Below are positions 26,692 to 36,187 of a stretch of DNA of 64,000 nucleotides, in pieces. The stretch is from JABMMZ01 sp040386935 (lineage in GTDB: Bacteria; Bacteroidota; Bacteroidia; NS11-12g; UBA955), in NCBI GenBank assembly GCA_040386935.1, contig JAZKEQ010000009.1:21099-85098 (forward strand). Direction: 5' to 3'. The notes under the pieces were generated by a model. That model was not told where the DNA came from. It ran no database searches and saw only the letters and a program-made list of their open reading frames with translations. Position 1 is the first letter of the stretch; every line of letters starts with the position of its first letter. The position numbers and the translations under genes are program-made.

Positions 26692-27534
26692 ATGAAAAAG
26701 ATAATTTTAAGTTTGGTGATTGTTTGCCTTACAGGCTTCAGCGCCAATGCTCAGGTAAATTACTCAGATTTTATAACAAGTGGTGAACACACCAGTTATA
26801 AAAAGGTTGCTGTTAGAGAACGACCTGTCATTGCCTATCCCTACTTAAGAGAAGCTGATGTAAAATTCAGCAGACGTGTTATCAGATGTATTGATACACG
26901 TCAAAAGATGAATAAGCAGTTGGAGTGGCCTCGTCAACCTTTGAACAAAATGCTATATGAAATGACTGTTAAAGGTGATTTCGTAGCTTATAGAACAGAC
27001 TCTTTGTTGTCTTTTTATAATACAGAGGATTTTGTTGTAAGAGGTGGTTATGAAACACCAATCTGGATTCAAGATGACCCAACAGATGCAAGTATTGGAC
27101 ATGATTCTATCATTAAAATTCCATATGACTATAATAATATTCACAAATATTGGATTATGGAAGATTGGATTTTTGACTATAAGCACTCTGTATTCAAGCC
27201 TAGGATTATCGCTTTGGCTCCTGTCTTCCAACGTGTTGTCGGTGGTGTAAAAACCGGTGATGATGCACTGTGTTGGTTGGCAATGGATCAACTCCGTCCT
27301 ACTTTGGCGAATACTGAGATGTTCAATAGATACAATGATGCAGCGAGATTAAGTTATGATGACTTTTTTCAAATGCGTATTTTTGATAGTTACATTGTCT
27401 ATGAATCTAATAATTTTGATTTAACTATTAATAGATTCACTGAATATTCTGATGATGGTGTGAAAGCATTGATTAAAAGTGATGAAATCAAGAATGACTT
27501 GTTCATTTTTGAACATGACTTGTGGCAATATTGA
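26692..27534 (+). CDS. gldN: T9SS ring protein GldN/PorN
   Basis: Periplasmic protein that forms the ring with GldK. A signal peptide (MKKIILSLVIVCLTGFSANAQ) precedes a 260-residue domain. Family hallmarks are EADVKFSRRVIRCIDTRQKMNKQLEWP, and IWIQDDP and WIMEDWIFD further on. It follows gldM with a one-base gap and ends in a strong terminator, closing the operon. 280 residues is typical. Confidence 0.92.
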   Translation: MKKIILSLVIVCLTGFSANAQVNYSDFITSGEHTSYKKVAVRERPVIAYPYLREADVKFSRRVIRCIDTRQKMNKQLEWPRQPLNKMLYEMTVKGDFVAYRTDSLLSFYNTEDFVVRGGYETPIWIQDDPTDASIGHDSIIKIPYDYNNIHKYWIMEDWIFDYKHSVFKPRIIALAPVFQRVVGGVKTGDDALCWLAMDQLRPTLANTEMFNRYNDAARLSYDDFFQMRIFDSYIVYESNNFDLTINRFTEYSDDGVKALIKSDEIKNDLFIFEHDLWQY

Positions 27535-27552
27535 TTCAACCATAAAATAATT

Positions 27553-27585
27553 AAAAAGTCCCGAAGTAATTCGGGACTTTTTTTG
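27553..27585 (+). terminator. Intrinsic terminator (bidirectional)
   Basis: Stem aaaaagtcccgaa / ttcgggacttttt with a four-base loop between the gldN stop and the convergent radical SAM gene. T runs follow the stem on both strands, so it can end both. Confidence 0.9.
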
Positions 27586-28668
27586 TTAACGGCTTTTGTA
27601 AATTGTGCATCCTCTACAGGGAAGAGGGATGTCGCCATCATGCTCCCATTGATGAATTAGGGCTTTTCGGGCAGCCTCCAGTTCTTTAGAGGAACTTTCT
27701 ATGGTGCCAAGCTGCAATGACTTGTCTCCGGGCATTTCGGATATCACACAGCCATCGGCCCATATGCCACCATCGGCAGCAAAACGGGTTTTGTTCAAAT
27801 AAGCACAGGCTCGTTTTTTTTCAGGATGAACATCACCGACATAATTGATAACTGCATTGCGTTTATACCCATCATTGCTTTCGTAATGGGCAGAATGGGT
27901 AATGTAAAGAAAAGGGTAGTTGTCAGGATTCAATAATCTATATGCCTGTTCTAAGTCTGCTGATTGGTCTTTAAGCAGCTTTAAGTGGACGTGGATACCG
28001 GTACATAGTTTATTGGCTTTTAATAAACTGAGGAGATGTCTGATGTTGTCAATCACAATATCAAATCTGTCCACTTGATAAAGGGTTTTATAGGTATTAC
28101 GGTCGAGCCCACCAACTGAAAAAAATAATTGAGAGAGTTTTCCTTTAGTATCGTTTTTAATCAGCGCAATCAGTTTGTCGCAATTGTCGTGGTCAAGTAC
28201 AATGGCATTGGTGTAAAATGTCGCTTGCTTAACATTCTCGGGAGCCATTGTTTGCTGAATATAACTATCCCATTCAGGATGCAATAATGTATCGCCTGTA
28301 GTGGGAGTAAAGCTGATGAGCGTATTGGGAAATAATTTAAGTTTATCAATGGAAGCACTCAATATCTGAGTATCCATATTCATAAACTTTTTACCTGATT
28401 TAAGCATATCAGGATAGGGGCAAAAGATGCAACGGGCATTGCAAATATTGGTCAGTTCAAACTCAATAAAACGATTTCCGGCTGTGCGTACAATGATGAA
28501 ATCGCAACTGCGGATGAACTTTGTTTTTAAAGATTGACCGTGAAAATTTGTGGCCAGACGTTTTTTTATTTTTGTAAAAGCAATGGATACCTGTCTGGTT
28601 GGGCGTTCCGGTAAGCTGTAGCATAGCTTCTCAACTGCAATCTGTATCTTGTGTTTAAGTGTTCCCAA
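27586..28668 (-). CDS. Radical SAM protein with SPASM-like C-terminus
   Basis: Iron-sulfur enzyme that cleaves SAM to a radical. The CxxxCxxC motif is C76-C80-C83 (in CNARCIFC), after NITIEF-like start FIEFELTNICN. The barrel includes an expected FTPTTGDTLLHPEW (GGE-type) segment. Four C-terminal cysteines (C288, C307, C351, C354) suggest an auxiliary SPASM-like cluster. The first 60 residues are basic and may bind a partner. The start is a TTG with no in-frame ATG before the catalytic motif; a TATTTTTG box is on the minus strand at 28683-28690. The substrate is unknown; peptide maturation is one option, but no precursor peptide is visible next to it. Confidence 0.8.
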   Translation of the reverse strand: MGTLKHKIQIAVEKLCYSLPERPTRQVSIAFTKIKKRLATNFHGQSLKTKFIRSCDFIIVRTAGNRFIEFELTNICNARCIFCPYPDMLKSGKKFMNMDTQILSASIDKLKLFPNTLISFTPTTGDTLLHPEWDSYIQQTMAPENVKQATFYTNAIVLDHDNCDKLIALIKNDTKGKLSQLFFSVGGLDRNTYKTLYQVDRFDIVIDNIRHLLSLLKANKLCTGIHVHLKLLKDQSADLEQAYRLLNPDNYPFLYITHSAHYESNDGYKRNAVINYVGDVHPEKKRACAYLNKTRFAADGGIWADGCVISEMPGDKSLQLGTIESSSKELEAARKALIHQWEHDGDIPLPCRGCTIYKSR

Positions 28669-28782
28669 AGGTATTAACTATACAAAAATACAGCTATTGA
28701 CCTGAGTATTTTAAAAATGAAAGTCACATTTTGAAAGCATTGAGATTATGGCTAAATTTCGCACCCTTTTCAATAACAATTC

Positions 28783-31683
28783 ATGAGCAATAATGATCAA
28801 CCATTGAAGCAACAGGCTATCCCTGCTGTTTCACATACAGCTTTCTATATTTTTTCTTCTGCTGATAATCAGAAGGCAGCAGATGACCTGAAACAATTGG
28901 TCAATCTGTCTTTGAAATCAAATCCGGTTTATCGGGTTTATGCAAAAGTCAGTGATCGTATTAAGATTGAAAAAATGGGCGGAGTAGGGGAGCATGTAGT
29001 TTTTATAGAAAATGAGCAATTCCCTGAGACAGTCAATAATGTATTGCCATTATCACTTCCATTAATCAATGAACCTCAGACTTATGTGAAATGGTTGAAT
29101 ACAGCCAGTAAAGCTCAAAAAAATGATACTGTATTGTTAGGCAATGGGAAAGTGAATGCCAAAGCAGGGTATGTTGAAAAATGGAGTGGTTATTGGGCCA
29201 ACTTCTGGCCAAAGTTAATGACAGGCAGCAATGTATCTTTGGCAGGAACAGAGGCAGTTTTATTGACTCCTGCCATCTACCATCAGTTGAAATTGAATAA
29301 TGCTTGGCAAATTGCAGCCATTGCAGAGAAGGACAAAAAGGCACAAGCGGTAGATTTTGATATGGCTGTTGGTAGTTTCGTGTTTGGCGATGGTATCAAA
29401 GCTTTTTTTACCGGTATTTTTAAAGGACTCAAGGCCATCAAGCATTCTTTTCTGGGTTTAAAATCAACATTGCCTGTAACTACCACATGGGCAAGCTTTT
29501 CTCACCCGGGATACAAAAGACTATTTGGTATAACTGCCGCTGTATTGCTGGCATTAATGTGTTTTATTAGCTTTGATTACAATGTAACCTGGGATGAACC
29601 CAATCACAATGCTTATTCTAAAGATGTATTGAAATACTATTCCAGTTTTGGAACAGATACCACCATGTTCGATTTTCAAAAGCCCGGACATAGGGATTAC
29701 TTTACCAATAACTTTTACGGCATGAGCATAGATGTTATATCATCTGCTGTTAATAGCGTTTTAGATATAAAGAATGAATATGCGACACGGCATTTAATCA
29801 ATGCCATTGTAGGGTTTCTCTGTATCTTATTTACGGCCCTTATTGTCAGAATATTTGCAGGTTGGTTGCCTGCTTTAGTGACGCTATTGGCCATGGTGTG
29901 TTCACCTTCATTTTTTGGCCATTGTTTCAATAATCCTAAGGATATTCCTTTTGCAACAGGTTATATAATGGCTGTTTATTACCTCATTAAATTATTGTAT
30001 GAATTGCCGGCTGCTCGACATCAAACCAAAGTGATGCTGGCTGTAGCAATAGGCTTTGCCATCAGTATAAGGGTGCAGGGGGTATTGCCTATTATTTATT
30101 TGGGCATGGTGTTTTTAGGGTACTTCATCATAGCACCATCTAAAAATAAAAAACAACAATTGATTAATCTTGCAGGCATTGGTGCAGGGGTTGCCATAGC
30201 AGGATATTTTCTCGGTATTATTCTTTGGCCTTATGCCCTTAGGCATCCTTTAACCGCGCCTTTCAAAGCTTTGAGTGAGTTTTCAAACTTCTCATATCTT
30301 ACCTATTACGAATTATTTGAAGGTGTCAGAATATTTAACAAGCCGTGGTATTACGAACCTAAACTTATTATGTTGACAGCACCTTTAATGGTATTAGTCG
30401 GATTTGGATTAAGTCTTTTATTAGGCTGGTGGAAAAAAGATAAGGTGAGTTTTCTGGCTTTGTTGCTATTGATAGTGGCCACTTTCTTCCCATCCATGTA
30501 CACCATTTATAAAAAATCTTATGTGTACAATGGCTGGCGTCATTTTTTATTTATTTATCCTTCTTTAATGGCGATGGCAATTTTAGGATGGGTATGGTTG
30601 GTGCAATGGTTCAAATCTGAAAAATTCCAAATGATGATTTTAGTAGTAGCAGCCATTACACTGATAAAGCCGGCTGTATGGAGCGTGGCCAATCACCCCT
30701 ATCAGTACATGTACTTCAATGAAATAGCAGGTGGTGTAAAAGGGGCCAATGGCGTTTATGAATTGGATTACTGGCAACAAACGCCACGTGAGGCTTTTGC
30801 ATGGTTGGTAAAAAATCATCCTGAAATATTGAAAGGCGATAAGCGAGTTAGCAGCAATAATATTCAGGAAGCACTCAAATCATTTGTTCCTGAAGGAAAA
30901 GATGTGATGTATAAATGGACGAGAGAATATGAGTGGGCTGATGACGACTGGAGCTATGCCATTTGGACCAGCAGAACTTTGTCTAAAAATCAGATATTGG
31001 ATGGTTACTGGCCGCCAAAAGGTACTATTCACGAAATAAAAGTGGATGGTGTTACAGTAGCCGCTGTTGTAAAGTCAGCCAATAATTATGGTCACAGAGG
31101 TAAACAATACCTGAAGAAATCAAACTTCGACAGCGCCTTGTATTTTTATGAAAAAGCAGTTGCGTATAATCCAATGGAAGAAGAGTATGTAAGAGGTCTT
31201 GCAGAAGCGTGTAAAATGCTTAAACGCAATGACAGCGCCATACGCTATTATACCAAGGCAATGGAGCTGCGCAGTGGCAATTACGAGGCCATGGCGGCAA
31301 TTGCCGAGTTATACCTCAATACTGCCATTGGCAGTGGAGGTGAGCCTGATAAGCAGATGATTGAGAAAGCCAAAAGTTTCTTTGAGCAAACTATTATTTA
31401 CAAAAAGAATTTTGCAGCGCCTTATTATTATTTGGGAGAGATATATTCGAACGAAAAAAATTACGAAAAGTCTCTCAGTTATTTTGCTGATTTCTTTGAA
31501 GAAGGGCAAGCCAATCAGCAGGTGTATGGAAGAATGACTGATTTGCTCAAAACTCTGGGATATTCAGGTGAAGAAGCGGAGCCGTATTACTATTTACATA
31601 CCCGCGCTTTGGAAAGGGGCGATAAGCATAAGGCCGAAACCTATCTGAACTATCACAATGAAATGATGAGCGGTGCTAAATAG
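28783..31683 (+). CDS. GT-C (PMT/ArnT-like) membrane glycosyltransferase with C-terminal TPRs
   Basis: Inner-membrane glycosyltransferase using a polyprenyl-phosphate sugar donor, presumably acting on the periplasmic face. Three parts: a soluble N-terminal region (1 to about 240) without recognised domain; a GT-C domain (about 245-680) of around ten membrane segments, beginning with the conserved acidic pair DE (271-272) in TWDEPNHNAYS, later RVQG and a large loop; and TPR-like helix pairs (about 790-955, with SALYFYEKAVAYNPMEEEYV and YTKAMELRSGNYEAMAAIAELY). A TAAATTTC near-consensus box precedes it. Acceptor is unknown; the TPRs may hold it. Confidence 0.8.
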   Translation: MSNNDQPLKQQAIPAVSHTAFYIFSSADNQKAADDLKQLVNLSLKSNPVYRVYAKVSDRIKIEKMGGVGEHVVFIENEQFPETVNNVLPLSLPLINEPQTYVKWLNTASKAQKNDTVLLGNGKVNAKAGYVEKWSGYWANFWPKLMTGSNVSLAGTEAVLLTPAIYHQLKLNNAWQIAAIAEKDKKAQAVDFDMAVGSFVFGDGIKAFFTGIFKGLKAIKHSFLGLKSTLPVTTTWASFSHPGYKRLFGITAAVLLALMCFISFDYNVTWDEPNHNAYSKDVLKYYSSFGTDTTMFDFQKPGHRDYFTNNFYGMSIDVISSAVNSVLDIKNEYATRHLINAIVGFLCILFTALIVRIFAGWLPALVTLLAMVCSPSFFGHCFNNPKDIPFATGYIMAVYYLIKLLYELPAARHQTKVMLAVAIGFAISIRVQGVLPIIYLGMVFLGYFIIAPSKNKKQQLINLAGIGAGVAIAGYFLGIILWPYALRHPLTAPFKALSEFSNFSYLTYYELFEGVRIFNKPWYYEPKLIMLTAPLMVLVGFGLSLLLGWWKKDKVSFLALLLLIVATFFPSMYTIYKKSYVYNGWRHFLFIYPSLMAMAILGWVWLVQWFKSEKFQMMILVVAAITLIKPAVWSVANHPYQYMYFNEIAGGVKGANGVYELDYWQQTPREAFAWLVKNHPEILKGDKRVSSNNIQEALKSFVPEGKDVMYKWTREYEWADDDWSYAIWTSRTLSKNQILDGYWPPKGTIHEIKVDGVTVAAVVKSANNYGHRGKQYLKKSNFDSALYFYEKAVAYNPMEEEYVRGLAEACKMLKRNDSAIRYYTKAMELRSGNYEAMAAIAELYLNTAIGSGGEPDKQMIEKAKSFFEQTIIYKKNFAAPYYYLGEIYSNEKNYEKSLSYFADFFEEGQANQQVYGRMTDLLKTLGYSGEEAEPYYYLHTRALERGDKHKAETYLNYHNEMMSGAK

Positions 31684-31719
31684 CACATTAGAAATGCTTT
31701 GTAAATAAGCGACTTTAAA

Positions 31720-31751
31720 TTGTTCGTTTCACAAATTTTATGGTATTTTTG
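31720..31751 (+). promoter_or_regulatory. Bacteroidota-type promoter
   Basis: TTG at 31720-31722 and TATTTTTG at 31744-31751 with a 21-base spacer, 49 bases before the start of the type-B-sorted protein gene. Confidence 0.5.
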
Positions 31752-31800
31752 TGTTAACTGCAACATTTTCTCCTCTTATTCCGTCTAATAGGAAAGTGAT

Positions 31801-34299
31801 TTGAAAAGAATAATCTTCCTGATATGCCTGCTATTGGCCTCAAGGGTATTTGCCTATCATATTGTGGGCGGGGAGATGGTATATAAACATGTTAGTACAC
31901 AAAATGCCATGGCGCAGTACAATGTTAAATTGTATCTTTATATTGATTGCGAGGAGGATAGATCTGGCTCATTAGAAGGGGACTTAAATTCTTATATTAA
32001 TATTTTTACCTATAATCCTGTAATTCAGGATTTTGAACTTTATGATGCATTGCCAATGAGAGATGCGAGAACAGGACCTGAAAAAGTTGCATTACTAAAT
32101 TATAAATGTATTAAAAAGGAACCTGATGTTTGTGTCAATAAATATGTTTACGAATTAGATGTTTATTTGCCAATTAATGATTTGGGTTACCTGCTCTCAT
32201 TTGAAAGATGTTGCAGAAATACTACCATTAATAACATTGTCAATCCTCAATCAACAGGGGCGACTTATTGGACCACAATTCCTGGTATTAAGAGTATTCC
32301 TTCTAATAGTAGCCCAACTTTTAAAGGCTTACCGCCTAATTTTTTATGTACCAATGCACCATTGAATTATGACCATAGTGCAGTAGATATTGATGGTGAT
32401 TCATTAGTGTATGAATTATTCACCCCATTTCAAGGAGCAACTCAGGGTAGACCGGTATTGGGTAAATTTGAAGGAACACTGCCAAGTTCATTTACACCTA
32501 TTATCTGGGGGTCTAATTACAGTGAAACCAATCAGATAGATGGTTCACCAAGCTTTACGATTAATAGAAAAACTGGGAAATTAACCCTGACACCGACTGT
32601 TAACGGGCAATTTGTAATAGGCATTAAAGTGTTGGAATTTAGAAAGGGTCAACTGATAGGGGAGACCAAGCGCGACTTTCAATTCAATGTAATTACCTGT
32701 GTGTTCGATGTGGTATCCTCTTTTGGGGTAGCTTATCAAAATTGCAGTGGAACACCCGTACTGTTTCAAAACAGAAGTCAGGGTGCCAGTACCTATATGT
32801 GGGACTTTGGCGATAATGTTCCTAACGATACCACTGCCATCAAGGATCCAAGCTATACCTATGAAAAGCCCGGAACATATACTGTAAAACTTGTGGCAGC
32901 AGTCAATAATTGCATTGATACCTCTGAATTTGATATAGTTGTTAAACAGAATTTTAAAACAAAAATTGACAATGATACGCTTATATGCGGTCCTTTTACT
33001 AAAGTTTTAAAAACCTCGACACCTAATAAAAGTTATAAATGGAGTACAGGCGAAACCACCCCATCTATTACTGTTAATACGGGTGGACGTTACATTATAG
33101 CAGTATCAGACTTGCCTTGTATTTCAAAGGATACAATTAATATTATCAATGATTTAAGTCGCATAGATTTGGGTCCAGATTCAGTTATATGCAGAGACAG
33201 CTTTGTGCAGTTTACCTATAGAGGACGAGATGGGTATAAATCTTACCTGTGGAACGATGGCACAACACTACCAACAGTCTTCATTCCTAACCTGAATACC
33301 TATAGAGTGAATGTCGTTAACAATAATAATTGTCCATCGAGTGATAGTATTACGTTTGTGCTATACCCTCCTCCAAGAGTTTATCTCAATGATACGCTGT
33401 TTTGTAAGGGGACAACTGTCAGATTGGACGGGGTAAATTACAGTATTAAAACAAAACTGGAAACGAATTATACATGGAACAGTGGTGAAACTACTCCTCA
33501 GATTGTAACAGGAAAGCCGGGTATGTACATCGTCACGGTTAAAAACAAACTCTGTACTATTATTGATACTGCCAGTATTGCATTCATAGAAACGGGACTT
33601 GATTTAGGAAATGATACATTTTATTGTGGACCGGTTGACAGATGGTTAGTGCCGCCTCAGAATTTTGTAACATACCTATGGCACGACTTTTTAGATGCCA
33701 AAAGTTATCATGCAATTACCCCAGGCAAGAAAAAATTGACGATTACAACAATAGAAGGTTGTGTGGAATCAGACTCGGTAATGTTGATACAATATCCCAA
33801 TATTGACGGTGGTTTAGGTAAGGATACAACGATTTGCCTGTCTTCGAGTTTCTATATGGCAGCCAGTGATTCCATGATAAACTATCTCTGGAGTACAGGT
33901 GCAACATCTCAGGCAATAACTGTGCGTGATCACGGTATGTACACCGTTACTGTAAAAAACATCAATGGATGTATTGTGTCGGATAGCATTGCTATTAAAG
34001 AAGACCCTGAGGCACTGCCATCAGAATTATTTATCCCTACAGCCTTTACACCGGATGAAGATGGTTTGAATGATGTTTTTCCGGGCAGTAGCTATAAAGA
34101 TCCGGGTTCAACTTACCACCTCGAGATTTTTAATAGATGGGGAGAGAAAATATTTGTCAGTAATCATCCTTCAGTTCAGTGGGATGGCACCTATAAAGGC
34201 AATGCGGCATCTCAGGATGTCTATGTCTTTTATGTCAGGTATGTGGCTTGCGATGAACAGGTGCATTGGGTAAGGGGAACCTTTACCCTGCTGCGATAA
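31801..34299 (+). CDS. T9SS type B sorting-domain surface protein (adhesin-like)
   Basis: Secreted or surface-attached protein. The N-terminus is a signal peptide (about 1-18, RIIFLICLLLASRVFA) followed by YHIVGGEM, which is the start of a well-known family of large Bacteroidota proteins that end in a type B sorting domain. One PKD-like domain lies near residues 305-375 (YMWDFGDNVPNDTT), followed by four or five Ig-like segments with the recurring YxWSTGxTTP motif. The C-terminal block beginning PTAFTPDEDGLNDVF and ending GTFTLLR is the gliding-motility-associated (CHU_C, type B) sorting domain. The start codon is TTG; no in-frame ATG is near. Confidence 0.88.
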   Translation: MKRIIFLICLLLASRVFAYHIVGGEMVYKHVSTQNAMAQYNVKLYLYIDCEEDRSGSLEGDLNSYINIFTYNPVIQDFELYDALPMRDARTGPEKVALLNYKCIKKEPDVCVNKYVYELDVYLPINDLGYLLSFERCCRNTTINNIVNPQSTGATYWTTIPGIKSIPSNSSPTFKGLPPNFLCTNAPLNYDHSAVDIDGDSLVYELFTPFQGATQGRPVLGKFEGTLPSSFTPIIWGSNYSETNQIDGSPSFTINRKTGKLTLTPTVNGQFVIGIKVLEFRKGQLIGETKRDFQFNVITCVFDVVSSFGVAYQNCSGTPVLFQNRSQGASTYMWDFGDNVPNDTTAIKDPSYTYEKPGTYTVKLVAAVNNCIDTSEFDIVVKQNFKTKIDNDTLICGPFTKVLKTSTPNKSYKWSTGETTPSITVNTGGRYIIAVSDLPCISKDTINIINDLSRIDLGPDSVICRDSFVQFTYRGRDGYKSYLWNDGTTLPTVFIPNLNTYRVNVVNNNNCPSSDSITFVLYPPPRVYLNDTLFCKGTTVRLDGVNYSIKTKLETNYTWNSGETTPQIVTGKPGMYIVTVKNKLCTIIDTASIAFIETGLDLGNDTFYCGPVDRWLVPPQNFVTYLWHDFLDAKSYHAITPGKKKLTITTIEGCVESDSVMLIQYPNIDGGLGKDTTICLSSSFYMAASDSMINYLWSTGATSQAITVRDHGMYTVTVKNINGCIVSDSIAIKEDPEALPSELFIPTAFTPDEDGLNDVFPGSSYKDPGSTYHLEIFNRWGEKIFVSNHPSVQWDGTYKGNAASQDVYVFYVRYVACDEQVHWVRGTFTLLR

Positions 34300-34430
34300 G
34301 CAGTTAATCTTATAAAAATACGAATTGGTCAGATATGTGTTAAGTTAAGGCTTAATTACAAAGCAGGTCATGCCAAAGCGGTAATTTTTAACTAATTTTG
34401 CATCAAAGTTTTAAAAACAATTAGTCTTTA

Positions 34431-35678
34431 ATGGAACTACAAACCATCAAAAACAGATTTGAAATTGTTGGAAATTCACCTGCACTGAACCATGCACTTG
34501 AAACAGCCGTAAAGGTAGCTCCTACTGATATGAGTGTTTTGATTACAGGTGAAAGCGGTGTTGGAAAGGAATCATTTTCAAAAATAATACATGCCCTCAG
34601 CAGCAGGAAGCACGGTAATTTTATTGCTGTGAACTGTGGTGCAATACCAGAAGGGACAATAGATTCAGAATTATTCGGACATGAAAAAGGGTCATTCACT
34701 GGAGCTACAGATGCCCGAAAGGGTTATTTTGAAGCAGTGAATGGCGGTACCATATTTTTGGATGAAGTGGGTGAGTTACCATTGGGTACTCAGGCGCGCT
34801 TGTTGAGAGTATTGGAAAATGGCGAATTTATAAAAGTGGGTAGCAGCAAGGTATTGAAAACCAATGTAAGAGTTGTAGCCGCTACAAACAGAGATTTATT
34901 GGAAAGAGCAGGGCAGGGAAAATTCAGAGAAGATCTTTACTACAGACTGGCCACGGTCCCCATTAGAGTACCTCGCCTATCAGAAAGAAAAGAGGATATC
35001 AATATCCTTTTTAGAAAATTTGCTACATTATTTGCTGAAAAAAATCACTCACCTGTGGTGCAGCTCGACAATGATGCCCAACAATTATTGGCCAATTATA
35101 CCTGGCCGGGTAATATTCGTCAATTGAAAAATATTACGGAACAAATCTGTGTACTCGAATCAGAGAATAACCCTGTTTCAGGATTTATTTTACAACAATA
35201 CCTGCCACAACCTGAGAACCAATTGCCATTGGCTTTAAGCGGAGGCAATACAGAAGGATTTGGCAGTAATGGTTTTAGCGAACGCGATATCTTCTATAAA
35301 TTTCTGATCGACATGAAGAAGGATGTCAGTGATTTGAAGCGCATTGTTATGGGTCTTATTGATACCGGTGGTAGAGAAGAGTTTATTAAAAACAACAGAG
35401 ATGAAATCAGTCATGTGTTGTATAAAAATGATCCTGGGTTTCAATCTGTTGATCAACCCATCATTATTCCTCAAGTAATGCCCACAGCACCGGCCAAACC
35501 ATTTATAGATGTTCATCAGATTCAAGAAGTCAATAATCTGACAATAGCTGAACAAGAATTGGACATGATTAAGAAAGCACTGCAACGCAATCACGGAAAA
35601 CGCAACAAGGCCGCCAAGGATCTTGGAATTTCGGAACGGACTTTGTACAGGAAGATTAAATATTTTGAATTGGAATGA
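34431..35678 (+). CDS. Sigma-54-type AAA+ transcriptional activator without sensory domain
   Basis: Resembles bacterial enhancer-binding proteins, which use ATP hydrolysis to open sigma-54 promoters. There is no N-terminal receiver or other sensory domain; the AAA+ domain begins almost at once: Walker A GESGVGKE (40-47), the sigma-54 loop GSFTGA (87-92; GAFTGA in most), Walker B GTIFLDEVGE (106-115) and ATNRDL. The C-terminal Fis-type helix-turn-helix is at about 375-412 (NKAAKDLGISERTLYRKIK). Residues 250-360 form a linker. It overlaps lptE by 4 bases. A TAATTTTG box at 34393-34400 precedes it. In Bacteroidota this gene usually leads the lptE-secG set. Confidence 0.88.
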   Translation: MELQTIKNRFEIVGNSPALNHALETAVKVAPTDMSVLITGESGVGKESFSKIIHALSSRKHGNFIAVNCGAIPEGTIDSELFGHEKGSFTGATDARKGYFEAVNGGTIFLDEVGELPLGTQARLLRVLENGEFIKVGSSKVLKTNVRVVAATNRDLLERAGQGKFREDLYYRLATVPIRVPRLSERKEDINILFRKFATLFAEKNHSPVVQLDNDAQQLLANYTWPGNIRQLKNITEQICVLESENNPVSGFILQQYLPQPENQLPLALSGGNTEGFGSNGFSERDIFYKFLIDMKKDVSDLKRIVMGLIDTGGREEFIKNNRDEISHVLYKNDPGFQSVDQPIIIPQVMPTAPAKPFIDVHQIQEVNNLTIAEQELDMIKKALQRNHGKRNKAAKDLGISERTLYRKIKYFELE

Positions 35679-36187
35679 ACGTTTTGAATAAAAGCTTTTT
35701 TTGGGTGATGGGTCTTTTGCTGCTTTCAGGCTGTAAGTCCTGTGGCTATAGTTTGTCAGGGGTGAATATTCCTCCTGATGTAAAAAATATCAGTGTGCAG
35801 TTTTTTCAAAACAAAGCGCCTCTAGTAAATCCGTTACTCAGCCAAAAGTTTACGGAACAATTGAAAGATAAATTTTTACGCGAAACCTCTTTGAATCTCA
35901 TTAAAGAAAATGGGGATTTCAGGCTTTCAGGCGAAATAACCGGATATAGGGTTGAACCTATGGCAGTGAATGCTAACACCGGTACAGCAAAAAATAAATT
36001 CACCATGGTGGTTAAAGTCATTTTCGAATGTCCCAATCATAAAGATTTGAATTTTAATGAAGATTTCACCAAATTTACACAGTTCGATGCTGCCGAAAAT
36101 TTCCAATCTGTAGAGAATGCATTAAGTGAAGATCTCAGTGTGCAAATTATTCAGGAAGTATTCAACAAAGTAGCCCTTAAATGGTAA
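35675..36187 (+). CDS. lptE: LptE-family lipopolysaccharide-assembly lipoprotein
   Basis: Plug lipoprotein of the LptD-LptE complex that inserts lipopolysaccharide into the outer leaflet. Lipobox LLSGC with lipidation at C20; then the LptE-like YSLSGVNIPPDVKNISVQFFQN. Length 170 fits. Sequence is divergent from proteobacterial LptE, as is normal in this phylum. It overlaps the regulator upstream by 4 bases and abuts the next gene without a gap, so it is in one operon with secG. Confidence 0.85.
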   Translation: MNVLNKSFFWVMGLLLLSGCKSCGYSLSGVNIPPDVKNISVQFFQNKAPLVNPLLSQKFTEQLKDKFLRETSLNLIKENGDFRLSGEITGYRVEPMAVNANTGTAKNKFTMVVKVIFECPNHKDLNFNEDFTKFTQFDAAENFQSVENALSEDLSVQIIQEVFNKVALKW

